A stretch of 33,270 nt of DNA from Fibrobacterales bacterium Fibro_02 (GTDB taxonomy: Bacteria; Fibrobacterota; Fibrobacteria; Fibrobacterales; Fibrobacteraceae), in the NCBI GenBank assembly GCA_001603905.1, contig LVAE01000086.1, forward strand, positions 1 through 33,270, in the 5' to 3' direction. The notes under the pieces were generated by a model. The model saw only the letters and a list, made by a program, of their open reading frames with translations, was not told the origin of the DNA and ran no database searches. This document shows, piece after piece, positions 14,801-20,795 of this stretch. Numbering within the stretch: position 1 is the stretch's first letter; each line of letters begins with the position of its first letter. Position numbers and translations under genes: made by a program.

Positions 14801-15524
14801 ATTTATTAAGCAAAGATTCGTCTCTTCCATTTTCATCAAATTCAATTTCCGCATCTTGGAAGGATAATTTTGCAAGTCGAAATTTATAGGTTAATGATAT
14901 AATTTTGTATAGAGCAATGCAAAAGGCTATGGCAAAAGAAACCGCAAAAAAGAATGTTAGACCATCTTTAAAAAATGGCTCTGTAATAATTTTCCATAAA
15001 TCATTTTTTATAACGTAAACAGGAACAAACAGCAAAAGTAATACAACTATTTCTGTTAGCAATTTACGAAGAAATCCAATTTTCTTTATTCGGCTAAAAT
15101 GAGAATAAGGAAATTTTCTGCCTGATTTACGATAAAAAATCTGTTGCAATATACTTTTTTCTATTTCTTGTGCCGTTGTCTGCGGAAGTTTTTCATTCTG
15201 CTTTTCCGAATCATCGGTTTCACTTTCTATAGCGAAGGTGGCTAGAGATATTTTTAAAAATTTCGCATTCTTTTTTGTCAATCGGTTCAAAAGTCCTTTA
15301 AAAAAAGAGCATTTATTTTTCTGTTTGATGTAACTTTCTAAAATAGAACTCTTTCCAGATCCATAGTTACCTGTTAAAGCGACATTATGAATATTTTCTT
15401 GAGATAATGCGTAATCAAGGGCGTCGAATGTGGTTTTGTCATTCACCGTGTCAATCGGTGCCAAATGCTGGAAAGGTATTTCTTTATACTTTCCCATTTG
15501 TTCTTTTTTGTTGCCGAAACTCAT
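11805..15524 (-). CDS. YobI-like membrane-anchored P-loop NTPase
   Basis: 1239 residues. N-terminal P-loop domain of the YobI/KAP type: FQHLAPIDTVNDKTTFDALDYALSQ, Walker A TGNYGSGKSS (51-60), Walker B with sensor IVIFEDLDRF (257-266), then RIVFVYALRDEVF. Two hydrophobic segments (about 155-174 and 189-212) are inserted between Walker A and B, as in KAP NTPases, so the protein should sit on the inner membrane with the ATPase inside the cell. A coiled coil lies at about 440-475 and 555-590 (EKLKKQLAEKRKS). The remaining 600 residues are a helical, Leu/Asn/Lys-rich region without recognised domain, possibly a sensor scaffold. AT-rich. YobI-like and KAP NTPases recur in bacterial defence islands; a defence role here is inferred. 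Downstream partner: ASCH gene. Confidence 0.82.
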   Translation of the reverse strand: MSFGNKKEQMGKYKEIPFQHLAPIDTVNDKTTFDALDYALSQENIHNVALTGNYGSGKSSILESYIKQKNKCSFFKGLLNRLTKKNAKFLKISLATFAIESETDDSEKQNEKLPQTTAQEIEKSILQQIFYRKSGRKFPYSHFSRIKKIGFLRKLLTEIVVLLLLFVPVYVIKNDLWKIITEPFFKDGLTFFFAVSFAIAFCIALYKIISLTYKFRLAKLSFQDAEIEFDENGRDESLLNKYLDELLYFFEVTNFNIVIFEDLDRFRNTEIFIKLRELNTLLNNYEKIHRRIVFVYALRDEVFKDSSRTKFFDFIIPVIPVINNQNSSDMLINQWYENEDSPLGKIDESFLQDIGLFVDDMRLLKNSINEFKIYDQKINADDYAENDNESEQKICRDRNKIFALILYKNLYPNDFALLTQNKGELYSIFQKKQDIAEAETPKIENSISQLEKQIKDIENQVEVDIKELRTIYIAKVFSKKPKNNGMYIVNDISDFLSDEAFARLQLQKSLPCTSHYSSGSFGYDFFAIEKEVNPLYSYKEREDLLAKRINGEIEKLKKQLAEKRKSISDIQQMSIAEMLDKFSPEQFVTDVKTINKDFIIYLLRYSYIDENYFEYISYFYANSLSVQEKQYLLLIKNKQQPNFELLINNPNFGNIVTRIKDVEWKLPAVLNYSMLFCILTFDDIHIDAFLNALWNYKVFNRNSIFLSKFSGGSNIQSKLYRRLYDLFGKKNNWIDILFGNEEINVVYNFFLYVNFEKTEKDAIAFLTKDISFLHRLDIDKNTIANKICHYNLKFNLLDDSVKYPIYNVILDNNAYEISKHNFDIIIRNAFASDIEKSIKNYFTQISKLQNQNVKTYVNQNIEVFVKNIVLSTEESIDESEDAFIELLNNNALQTETKLELIEKNDCLVSDITKIKSFKIKLGENNEKTTDIRNLLYKHKKVSPTWFNVFENFKFNGNKFDSCLVEYLNDNQVIAELTKEKPITEEELKNENGNYSAVSSFYDIVSGSNILSIESFLKLMSVCPWHYDKMERYDIGSKEMDVLIGQKKITLTSENYLGIKQNHTDLLSKYIAVWFDDFVDNWSELKLVVTFDDMKLLLESVDLNKDQKSQLLSRDFGVWQGVNQKEHLVWIGKKIIELNFSGQLKTPIAVVIRNLDNEEELKKIIALQGRYLKETEIKNVINNKMSDAYKSCIENNGKKRELENNSSNLLFMGILKEKGIISSFKEDGEKIRVYQKRANA

Positions 15525-15575
15525 TTCTCTATACTTCCTTTACCTTTAAGCCTTTGAAGTAAATACACATTAAGA

Positions 15576-15581
15576 ATTATA
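15576..15581 (-). promoter_or_regulatory. -10 element of the YobI-like gene
   Basis: TATAAT on the minus strand, 52 nt upstream of the ATG at 15524. No good -35 at 17 bp, so the promoter may be weak or activated. The rest of the 15525-15840 gap holds the divergent methyltransferase promoter and AT-rich sequence without other features. Confidence 0.45.
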
Positions 15582-15769
15582 GCAAAGATAGAGGCGGTCG
15601 AATAATGCATTTTAGTTAATTTTAGAGATTTTTGTCATTTTATGACGCTTCATCTTGTTTATCTTTGAAAACAACGAAAATACGGCAAACTATGCGCTTT
15701 TATTCACTGATATGGCGAATCCGCAACTATCCCTTCCCTATATCCATAGATTGAATGAGACAAGACCCC

Positions 15770-15798
15770 TTGACAAAGTTTAACTTAGATAATATATT
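15770..15798 (+). promoter_or_regulatory. Methyltransferase promoter with shared motif TTTAACTTAG in the spacer
   Basis: TTGACA (15770-15775), 17 bp, TATATT (15793-15798). The spacer contains TTTAACTTAG (15779-15788), also found at the start of the EVE-nuclease transcript (17111-17120). A start near 15805 excludes the in-frame ATG at 15802 as the main initiation codon. Confidence 0.75.
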
Positions 15799-15840
15799 TA
15801 CATGGGAAGTGGACAATTGTGGACAAAAAAAAGGATCTAT

Positions 15841-17073
15841 ATGGAAAATTTCTACTCTATCGCTGACGTCGCGAATAATCTTAATGTTTCAATAAAGTCA
15901 GTACGGCGTTACATTGCGGCTCAAACTCTGGCTTCTGTAAAGGTTGGGAATGTTTATAGAATTTCGGAAAGCGCCTTGCAGCAATTCCTAAAACCTAAGA
16001 AAAAGGTGCGTGCCGCTGAGGTTGAAAAGAAAACGGTATTGAAAAAAACAATCGATGATATTAATTGGGTTGATATTTCTTCTTGTTGGAATGATGTCTC
16101 TCCCTCCAAAATGACTTTTGTGGATTTGTTTTGTGGTGCCGGTGGACTGAGTAAAGGCCTTGAAATGGCGGGCTTACAAGGAATCTGTGGCTTAGACTGG
16201 TTTAAGGAAGCCGGCATGACTTACAGAAGAAATTTTAACCATCCATTTGTTGACGGCGATATAACGACTCAAGAAAAGAAAGATGAATTTTATGCTACTG
16301 TAAAAAAACAACTTGGTCATAGGAAATTGAACATTGTCGCAGGAGGTTTCCCGTGCCAAGGTTTTAGTATGGCGGGAAATCGAATTGTTGATGATCCTAG
16401 AAATTCGTTGTACAAAGAAATGCTTGAAATCGTTAAGAATCTGCAGCCCGATTTTGTCATTTGTGAGAATGTGAAGGGGCTTCGCAGTATGCTTGGCGGA
16501 CAGGTCGAGAAAAAAATCATTGAAGATTATCGTGCAATTGGTTATGAAATGAATGTGACCACGCTTTGTGCGGCTGATTATTACACGCCGCAAAAACGCG
16601 AAAGAGTCATCTTTATTGGGAATAGAATCGGACTCAAGAATCTCCATCCGCAACCCATTTTGAAACCATCGGAATACATCACCACTGGGGCCGCGATTGG
16701 TGATCTGATTAATCATCCCGAAGACCCGGAATTTAACCATGTCCCGACAAAACATCGCCCTGATATGGAAAAGCGGATGGCCAAGCTCCCTGAAGGCGCA
16801 AGTCTTTATGAAGGATATTCCGACGCATGGAAAAAATGCCCCTGGAACGAAGCGTCTTGTACAATCAAGGAAAATCATGGTGGTGTGAACATTCACCCCA
16901 AGTTACCTCGCGTTTTGACCGCTCGCGAAATGGCTAGACTTCAATCTTTCCCGGATGATTTCGTCTTTGAAGGTAAAAAAAATAAACAGTTGGTACAGAT
17001 TGGGAATGCTGTTCCTCCGTTGCTTGGAAAGGCTATTGGCTTGGCGATTCGCAAGGCGAAAAAAGAGTTGTAA
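15841..17073 (+). CDS. DNA (cytosine-5) methyltransferase with N-terminal excisionase-like HTH
   Basis: 410 residues. Residues 4-50 form an excisionase/MerR-type HTH (FYSIADVANNLNVSIKSVRRYIAAQTLASVKVGNVYRISESALQQFL). After a basic linker comes a complete m5C methyltransferase: motif I FVDLFCGAGG (93-102), motif IV GGFPCQGFS with catalytic Cys172, motif VI ENVKG, motif VIII QKRERVIFIG, and motifs IX-X RVLTAREMARLQSFPDDF...QIGNAVPP. The target-recognition region is short. The ATG at 15841 follows AAGGA at 6-nt spacing. The HTH probably autoregulates, as N-terminal HTH domains do in M.SsoII and M.EcoRII-type enzymes (family knowledge). It lies between the YobI unit and the nuclease genes, in an AT-rich stretch. 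Confidence 0.92.
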   Translation: MENFYSIADVANNLNVSIKSVRRYIAAQTLASVKVGNVYRISESALQQFLKPKKKVRAAEVEKKTVLKKTIDDINWVDISSCWNDVSPSKMTFVDLFCGAGGLSKGLEMAGLQGICGLDWFKEAGMTYRRNFNHPFVDGDITTQEKKDEFYATVKKQLGHRKLNIVAGGFPCQGFSMAGNRIVDDPRNSLYKEMLEIVKNLQPDFVICENVKGLRSMLGGQVEKKIIEDYRAIGYEMNVTTLCAADYYTPQKRERVIFIGNRIGLKNLHPQPILKPSEYITTGAAIGDLINHPEDPEFNHVPTKHRPDMEKRMAKLPEGASLYEGYSDAWKKCPWNEASCTIKENHGGVNIHPKLPRVLTAREMARLQSFPDDFVFEGKKNKQLVQIGNAVPPLLGKAIGLAIRKAKKEL

Positions 17074-17083
17074 AAGAAAGGTT

Positions 17084-17112
17084 ATGACAATTTATTTTCG
17101 GTGATATATATT
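17084..17112 (+). promoter_or_regulatory. Promoter of the EVE-nuclease gene
   Basis: ATGACA (17084-17089), 17 bp, TATATT (17107-17112), directly followed by the palindrome at 17111-17125. Confidence 0.65.
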
Positions 17113-17125
17113 TAACTTAGTTAAA
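17111..17125. promoter_or_regulatory. Operator-like palindrome TTTAAC-TTA-GTTAAA
   Basis: Perfect 6-bp arms overlapping the end of the -10 and the start site of the EVE-nuclease promoter. Its first ten bases (TTTAACTTAG) recur in the methyltransferase promoter spacer. Confidence 0.6.
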
Positions 17126-17144
17126 TTGTAATGAGAGGAAATGT

Positions 17145-18293
17145 ATGCAGCCGTTCAGAATCCCCAAAGCACGTATTTTTGTCGTCGATGAAGAAACGAA
17201 AAAAAATACTGTGGAAAAAATGGAATTATCCATATTTACGCCGTCTCCATTGAAAAATACCAGTGTTGATGATGAAAAAGCAGAACAAAAAAAACAATGG
17301 ATTAAAACGATTGCAGATATTGCGGCAGATATGTTGCAAGTAGAAAAAGGGGATTATATTTTTTTGTGGAAAACAAAAACTGGTACGGCAAAAAGTGAAA
17401 TATATGGGGTATATCGAGCTATATCTTCACCATATTATAAATTAGATACACCAGATGATAAATATCCGTTTAAATTGCGAATAGAGAAAGCCTATGATTT
17501 TAGGGATCCTATTACAGAATATGACGTCTTAAATAATCCTTTCTCGAAAAATGCTCTTTGGAATATTGTCGGAAAAAAAGTTGCGGATAAGCCAAGGGCA
17601 TCTTCCCCTTTAACATTTATAGAAGTTCAGCATCTCATAGAACTTTTGATTGGGAAAAATGGTGATAGTCCTTTTGTTCCATGTGATTCCCAACGATATA
17701 TAAATGTTGATAATCCCCTTTGCATAGACCTTTCGCGAACTGGTACAAATAGTGATGTGAAGTCACTCGCTGATGTAAATCCAAATGATTTATTGTATGT
17801 TTCAAAAGACAATAACGTTCTTTATGAAAAGGTCCTTGAAACAGTGTTTAATCAGGAAATGTCCAGACGCAATAAGAAGTTTTTTGCTCCCCTTGGGATA
17901 AATGTTGATGAAGTTGTTTGGTATAGTAATTATTTACCTTATAGCATCGAACAGTCTGAAATGGATTATTTGATAATGACATCCTTAGATGGACTTGCAA
18001 TCAACAAAATCTTCTTAATTGAGTTTCAGAAATCGCGTATAGATGAATCACACATTCAAAGAACTCTTATATATACAAAATGGATAAATGAAACTCTTGC
18101 TTTGGGTGAATCAATTGCACAACCGATACTAATCTGCTTCAATTGCCCAGATTTGCTAAATTGCGATAATCAACGAAAACAAGACCTTGAGAAAATGATT
18201 TCTTTGAATGAAGAAGAATGTAAAACCAAAAAGATGCAGGTCTACACCTATTCCATAGAAAATGGTCAAATGAAGTTTGAACGAAAAAGATAA
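17145..18293 (+). CDS. EVE-like domain fused to a PD-(D/E)XK-type nuclease (restriction enzyme candidate)
   Basis: 382 residues. Residues about 8-170 form an EVE/PUA-like reader: RIFVVDEETK, KGDYIFLWKTKTGTAKSEIYGVYRAISSPYY, YPFKLRIEKAYDFRDPITEYDVLNNP, LWNIVGKKV. EVE domains flip and bind modified cytosines. The C-terminal part (about 220-382) has a PD-(D/E)XK-like core: MDYLIMTSLDGLAINKIFLIEFQKSRID, with Asp274 and Glu293 followed by Gln295/Lys296, then HIQRTLIYTKWINE and ILICFN. The start at 17145 follows GAGAGG at about 6 nt. It lies 72 nt after the methyltransferase on the same strand with its own promoter. It could be the restriction partner of the methyltransferase, or a modification-dependent (type IV) nuclease. 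Confidence 0.75.
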   Translation: MQPFRIPKARIFVVDEETKKNTVEKMELSIFTPSPLKNTSVDDEKAEQKKQWIKTIADIAADMLQVEKGDYIFLWKTKTGTAKSEIYGVYRAISSPYYKLDTPDDKYPFKLRIEKAYDFRDPITEYDVLNNPFSKNALWNIVGKKVADKPRASSPLTFIEVQHLIELLIGKNGDSPFVPCDSQRYINVDNPLCIDLSRTGTNSDVKSLADVNPNDLLYVSKDNNVLYEKVLETVFNQEMSRRNKKFFAPLGINVDEVVWYSNYLPYSIEQSEMDYLIMTSLDGLAINKIFLIEFQKSRIDESHIQRTLIYTKWINETLALGESIAQPILICFNCPDLLNCDNQRKQDLEKMISLNEEECKTKKMQVYTYSIENGQMKFERKR

Positions 18294-18300
18294 ATAGAGA

Positions 18301-19683
18301 CTATTCTATCAATTTCATCAGATTTTCCATATTGAATCGGAATTTGAAACAGTTGCGATTTCGGTGGACCTGGAATTCTCCGATACTGATGCCGTTGTAT
18401 TTGAGAGTGTTGCTATCGTTCCAGTCTTGAATTGTCGGCTTGGTGAAACTGAAAAGATCCTTTTCCCAATTGAACTTGTGAAGCAGTTCTTGTGGGAAAA
18501 TCTGATAGTCGTATTTATCCCTATTCTTTCGAATCCAAAGCATATAATCTGAATCGAAAAGGAATCTGGTGTAAATGGGCATCATTTCGGCGACTCGATT
18601 TAAGACCATATTTTTGAAGGAAATTTCATTAATTTCATCATCTTCGCATAGGTGACCAAAGTACTTTAGACAGGTGATGTTTCCCGGCTGACCTACTTCG
18701 GGTGGACAGATCATTTTGCCAGTATTTGTTTTTAAGGATAGGGTCTTGTCTCCCTCTAAGATGAAATCATACGAACACTTGCTTTGGTCTCCTCTTTCTC
18801 CTGGGAGAGAGCCTGTATGCTTAATAGGTTTTGGCAGATGTTTGAAAGCATCTGTAACAATGGGAGAAAGATCTCTTTGGATATCGGGGGCATAGCGCTT
18901 TTTTAAACTGTCCGGATACTCGAGCCCAAATACATCGCAAATGGCCTTTTCTGCCGTCATTCCGAAAGTTTCTGTTGTTTGGGCGAGCGTCCGCATAAAT
19001 TTCATTACGCCGCGCATCGCAAAACGGAACTTGAAGGTCCTGTTTTTGTGAATTTGGACTTCGGCAATGGTAGTGCCATCATATTTTATTGTGGTGCTTT
19101 CGTTCCACTCGGTCAGTCCCTTTGTGAACGAGAATTTGTTCTTGTCATATTCCCAATCCACATAGTTCTTTTGGCTTAGAATATGGAATTCACCCGCATC
19201 AAAATCAGAAATCCATACAGTATAGTCGGATTGCAAAAGGTAATCGACGAAGGTCGGGATCATTTGGTGGATATGATTTACCACTATTTCTTTAATTTCC
19301 TGCTTGTCAGAAACAATCTTATTTGCAATGTCCGAGAAGAAACCGTTAAATGTATCGATTCCGCCCTGACCAACAACTCTAGGGCAAATTTTATCATTAC
19401 TTTTATTTGTGCGTATAGATAAGGTTTCGCCAGTAGATAATAGAAAGTTATGAGGTGAATAGCGCTCTTTGCTGTTTTGGGCGTCAGAAAGAGTCAAACA
19501 CAAGACGGGCTTGGATCCCAACGCTTTAAAGATCCTGCTGATTAATGTCTTTGCTTTATCGACATAATCTGGATTGAAATTGGATTCAAACTGGCTTTGT
19601 GCGTAAACGGATGGATCCAGTTTGTATTTGTCGCAAATACATTTTTGGATTGTCATTCCGAGATCTGCATTGTTCTGCGGCAT
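18301..19683 (-). CDS. Restriction-endonuclease-like protein made of two tandem homologous halves
   Basis: 460 residues from the ATG at 19683. The halves align over their length: residues 6-231 and 237-460. Shared blocks are LGMTIQKCICDKY / FGMTAEKAICDVF, PHNFLLSTGETLSIRTN / SYDFILEGDKTLSLKTN, ICPRVVGQGG / ICPPEVGQPG, FSFTKGLTEWNESTTIKYDG / FSFTKPTIQDWNDSNTLKYNG and EVQIHKNRTFKFRF / EFQVHRNRNCFKFRF. In the second half D306 and K318 form a plausible PD-(D/E)XK pair; in the first half they are N79 and R91, so probably only one active site remains. It ends 7 nt from the convergent EVE-nuclease gene. The XRE gene upstream stops 1 nt before this ATG, and AAGAGG in that gene's last codons serves as ribosome-binding site. 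The specific family name was not recognised. Confidence 0.72.
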   Translation of the reverse strand: MPQNNADLGMTIQKCICDKYKLDPSVYAQSQFESNFNPDYVDKAKTLISRIFKALGSKPVLCLTLSDAQNSKERYSPHNFLLSTGETLSIRTNKSNDKICPRVVGQGGIDTFNGFFSDIANKIVSDKQEIKEIVVNHIHQMIPTFVDYLLQSDYTVWISDFDAGEFHILSQKNYVDWEYDKNKFSFTKGLTEWNESTTIKYDGTTIAEVQIHKNRTFKFRFAMRGVMKFMRTLAQTTETFGMTAEKAICDVFGLEYPDSLKKRYAPDIQRDLSPIVTDAFKHLPKPIKHTGSLPGERGDQSKCSYDFILEGDKTLSLKTNTGKMICPPEVGQPGNITCLKYFGHLCEDDEINEISFKNMVLNRVAEMMPIYTRFLFDSDYMLWIRKNRDKYDYQIFPQELLHKFNWEKDLFSFTKPTIQDWNDSNTLKYNGISIGEFQVHRNRNCFKFRFNMENLMKLIE

Positions 19684-19684
19684 T

Positions 19685-19906
19685 TTAAGAAACCTCTTCA
19701 ATAATTTTAATGAATTCGCTAGTTTTCATCTCAAAGAATGCAGCGAGTTTTTCAACGATTTCGAGCGAGACATTCCGGCGCCCGTTTTCGATGTCGCTCA
19801 TGTAACGACGGCCGATGCCGGTTTCGAGTGCCAGTTTTTCTTGCGAGACGCCTTTCTGCGCGCGCAACGCCCTGAGGGCCACGCCGATGTTCTGCTGTAG
19901 GGACAT
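19685..19906 (-). CDS. XRE-family regulator, likely controller (C) protein of the restriction gene
   Basis: 73 residues: IGVALRALRAQKGVSQEKLALETGIGRRYMSDIENGRRNVSLEIVEKLAAFFEM is a complete Cro/C1-type HTH with the recognition helix GIGRRYMSDIENG. Size and sequence match controller proteins of restriction-modification systems, and the gene is directly followed (TAA-A-ATG) by the duplicated restriction nuclease, the usual C-R operon order. ATG at 19906; a longer frame up to 19957 has no family support. TATTAT lies directly before the ATG. No clear C-box was found, so the regulatory target is inferred. GC content is higher than in the nuclease gene. Confidence 0.85.
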   Translation of the reverse strand: MSLQQNIGVALRALRAQKGVSQEKLALETGIGRRYMSDIENGRRNVSLEIVEKLAAFFEMKTSEFIKIIEEVS

Positions 19907-20027
19907 ATAATAAACGCTTGTGAGGGGTTCCCAGAAAACATATAAATAGCGCAGCATTTAGCCACGCCATATAGTGCACATTATGATTTTTTTGCTATTT
20001 AAAAGAATATAACGGGAGGTAAATTTT

Positions 20028-20360
20028 TTGCGCCAGTCAAATCGGAGCTTCCTCTCATCGACGAAACCTTGCTCAAATCGCGGATATATACTATTCGCGG
20101 GGTCAATTTTCGTTTTAAAGGAGGCGGAAACATGTTCAAGGTCGAAAATTTCGTCCTTGAACAATAGTCGACGAGGGACTAACATAAAATATGCACCCTA
20201 CGCATTCACCGAACAGGGTATCTACATGCTCATGACGGTGCTCAAGGGCGAACGGGCAACCGCTCAAAGCAAGGCTCTTATTCGCCTTTTCAAGCAGATG
20301 AAGGACTGCATTGTGGAAAACCAACAGTTGATTGGGAACGCACTGCGTTCCCAATCGTAA
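20028..20360 (+). pseudogene. ORF6N-domain protein remnant
   Basis: Two pieces of an ORF6N protein in different frames. From about 20034 the frame reads VKSELPLIDETLLKSRIYTIRGVNFRFKGGGNMFKVENFVLEQ and stops at TAG 20165-20167; LLKSRIYTIRGV is the normal ORF6N start. The middle of the domain is missing. A second frame continues RRGTNIKYAPYAFTEQGIYMLMTVLKGERATAQSKALIRLFKQMKDCIVENQQLI, the conserved C-terminal part (YAFTEQG). A GGGAGG before TTG 20028 may be the old ribosome-binding site. The remnant ends in a 27-bp perfect palindrome. It is evidence of mobile or phage-derived turnover next to the restriction genes. Confidence 0.75.
20330..20356. repeat. 27-bp perfect palindrome at the end of the ORF6N remnant
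   Basis: GATTGGGAACGCA (20330-20342), C, TGCGTTCCCAATC (20344-20356). Read as LIGNALRSQS in the remnant frame. Confidence 0.65.
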
Positions 20361-20398
20361 TACAAATTAAAGCCTAATGTGAGTGACAACAGAGGGCG

Positions 20399-20427
20399 TT
20401 GACTTTTCTCAAACCTCTTTGTATATT
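20399..20427 (+). promoter_or_regulatory. Promoter upstream of a structured non-coding stretch and the YhcG gene
   Basis: TTGACT (20399-20404), 17 bp, TATATT (20422-20427). It lies about 370 nt upstream of the next start codon. Confidence 0.6.
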
Positions 20428-20433
20428 TAATCT

Positions 20434-20697
20434 TGTATTTCGACAATCCTCGTGACAGTCGGCATAGGCCTTTGGCCCGTACGTGCATCCGCGACGAGGC
20501 GCTTCAACCTTCTTGTTGATGCTGTTGGATAGCTGGCAGGAAAATACCCTGCTCGAGTGTGCGGAACGCCGCGCCAAGTAACGCCGGGGAAAGCCCCCGC
20601 CAACAGTATCGCAAGAGCATCCCAAAACATAAATAAACCCTAATTGCGTCCGCAGTGCGGATGTAATTCTCGCTTTGAACGGTAGTTCTCCGTTTTT
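20434..20697 (+). ncRNA. Possible structured RNA or leader between promoter and terminator
   Basis: Bounded by the promoter at 20399-20427 and a short terminator-like hairpin at 20678-20697. It contains hairpins GCAGG/CCTGC (about 20538-20555), GCCGGGG-AAA-CCCCCGC (about 20583-20600) and GTCCGCA-G-TGCGGAT (about 20648-20662). No convincing open frame on the plus strand. On the minus strand a short frame ends in ADARTGQRPMPTVTRIVEIQD, which I do not recognise. It may be an independent small RNA, or an attenuating leader for the YhcG gene, or just decayed gene debris. Confidence 0.3.
20678..20697 (+). terminator. Short terminator-like hairpin
   Basis: AACGG-TAGTTCT-CCGTT followed by TTT. Confidence 0.4.
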
Positions 20698-20727
20698 AAT
20701 CGCTAGCCAATGGCTGACGATTTGAAA

Positions 20728-20762
20728 AATGCAGAATTGCTGCCGCCAAGAGCGGGAAGTAA
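20728..20762 (+). other. Remnant of a second YhcG gene 3' end
   Basis: The 35 bp read NAE-IAAAKSGK-stop with one base missing in the Glu codon, nearly the same as the last residues of the YhcG gene (NAEIAAARSGK, 21855-21887). This suggests a former upstream copy or a recombination scar. Followed by a hairpin GGTCGCA-AAT-TGCGACC (20765-20781) just before the YhcG ribosome-binding site. Confidence 0.4.
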
Positions 20763-20795
20763 CCGGTCGCAAATTGCGACCACATGGAGGCTAAA

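Noticed and set aside
15820..15834. DnaA-box-like pair GTGGACAATTGTGGACA in the methyltransferase leader
   Set aside because: Reads TTGTCCAC rather than TTATCCACA; more likely a short direct repeat around CAATTG of unknown meaning.
20427..20630. 67-codon minus-strand frame ending in RTGQRPMPTVTRIVEIQD
   Set aside because: Looks partly protein-like at its end, but there is no recognisable family, no ribosome-binding site, and a plus-strand promoter and structured region overlap it.
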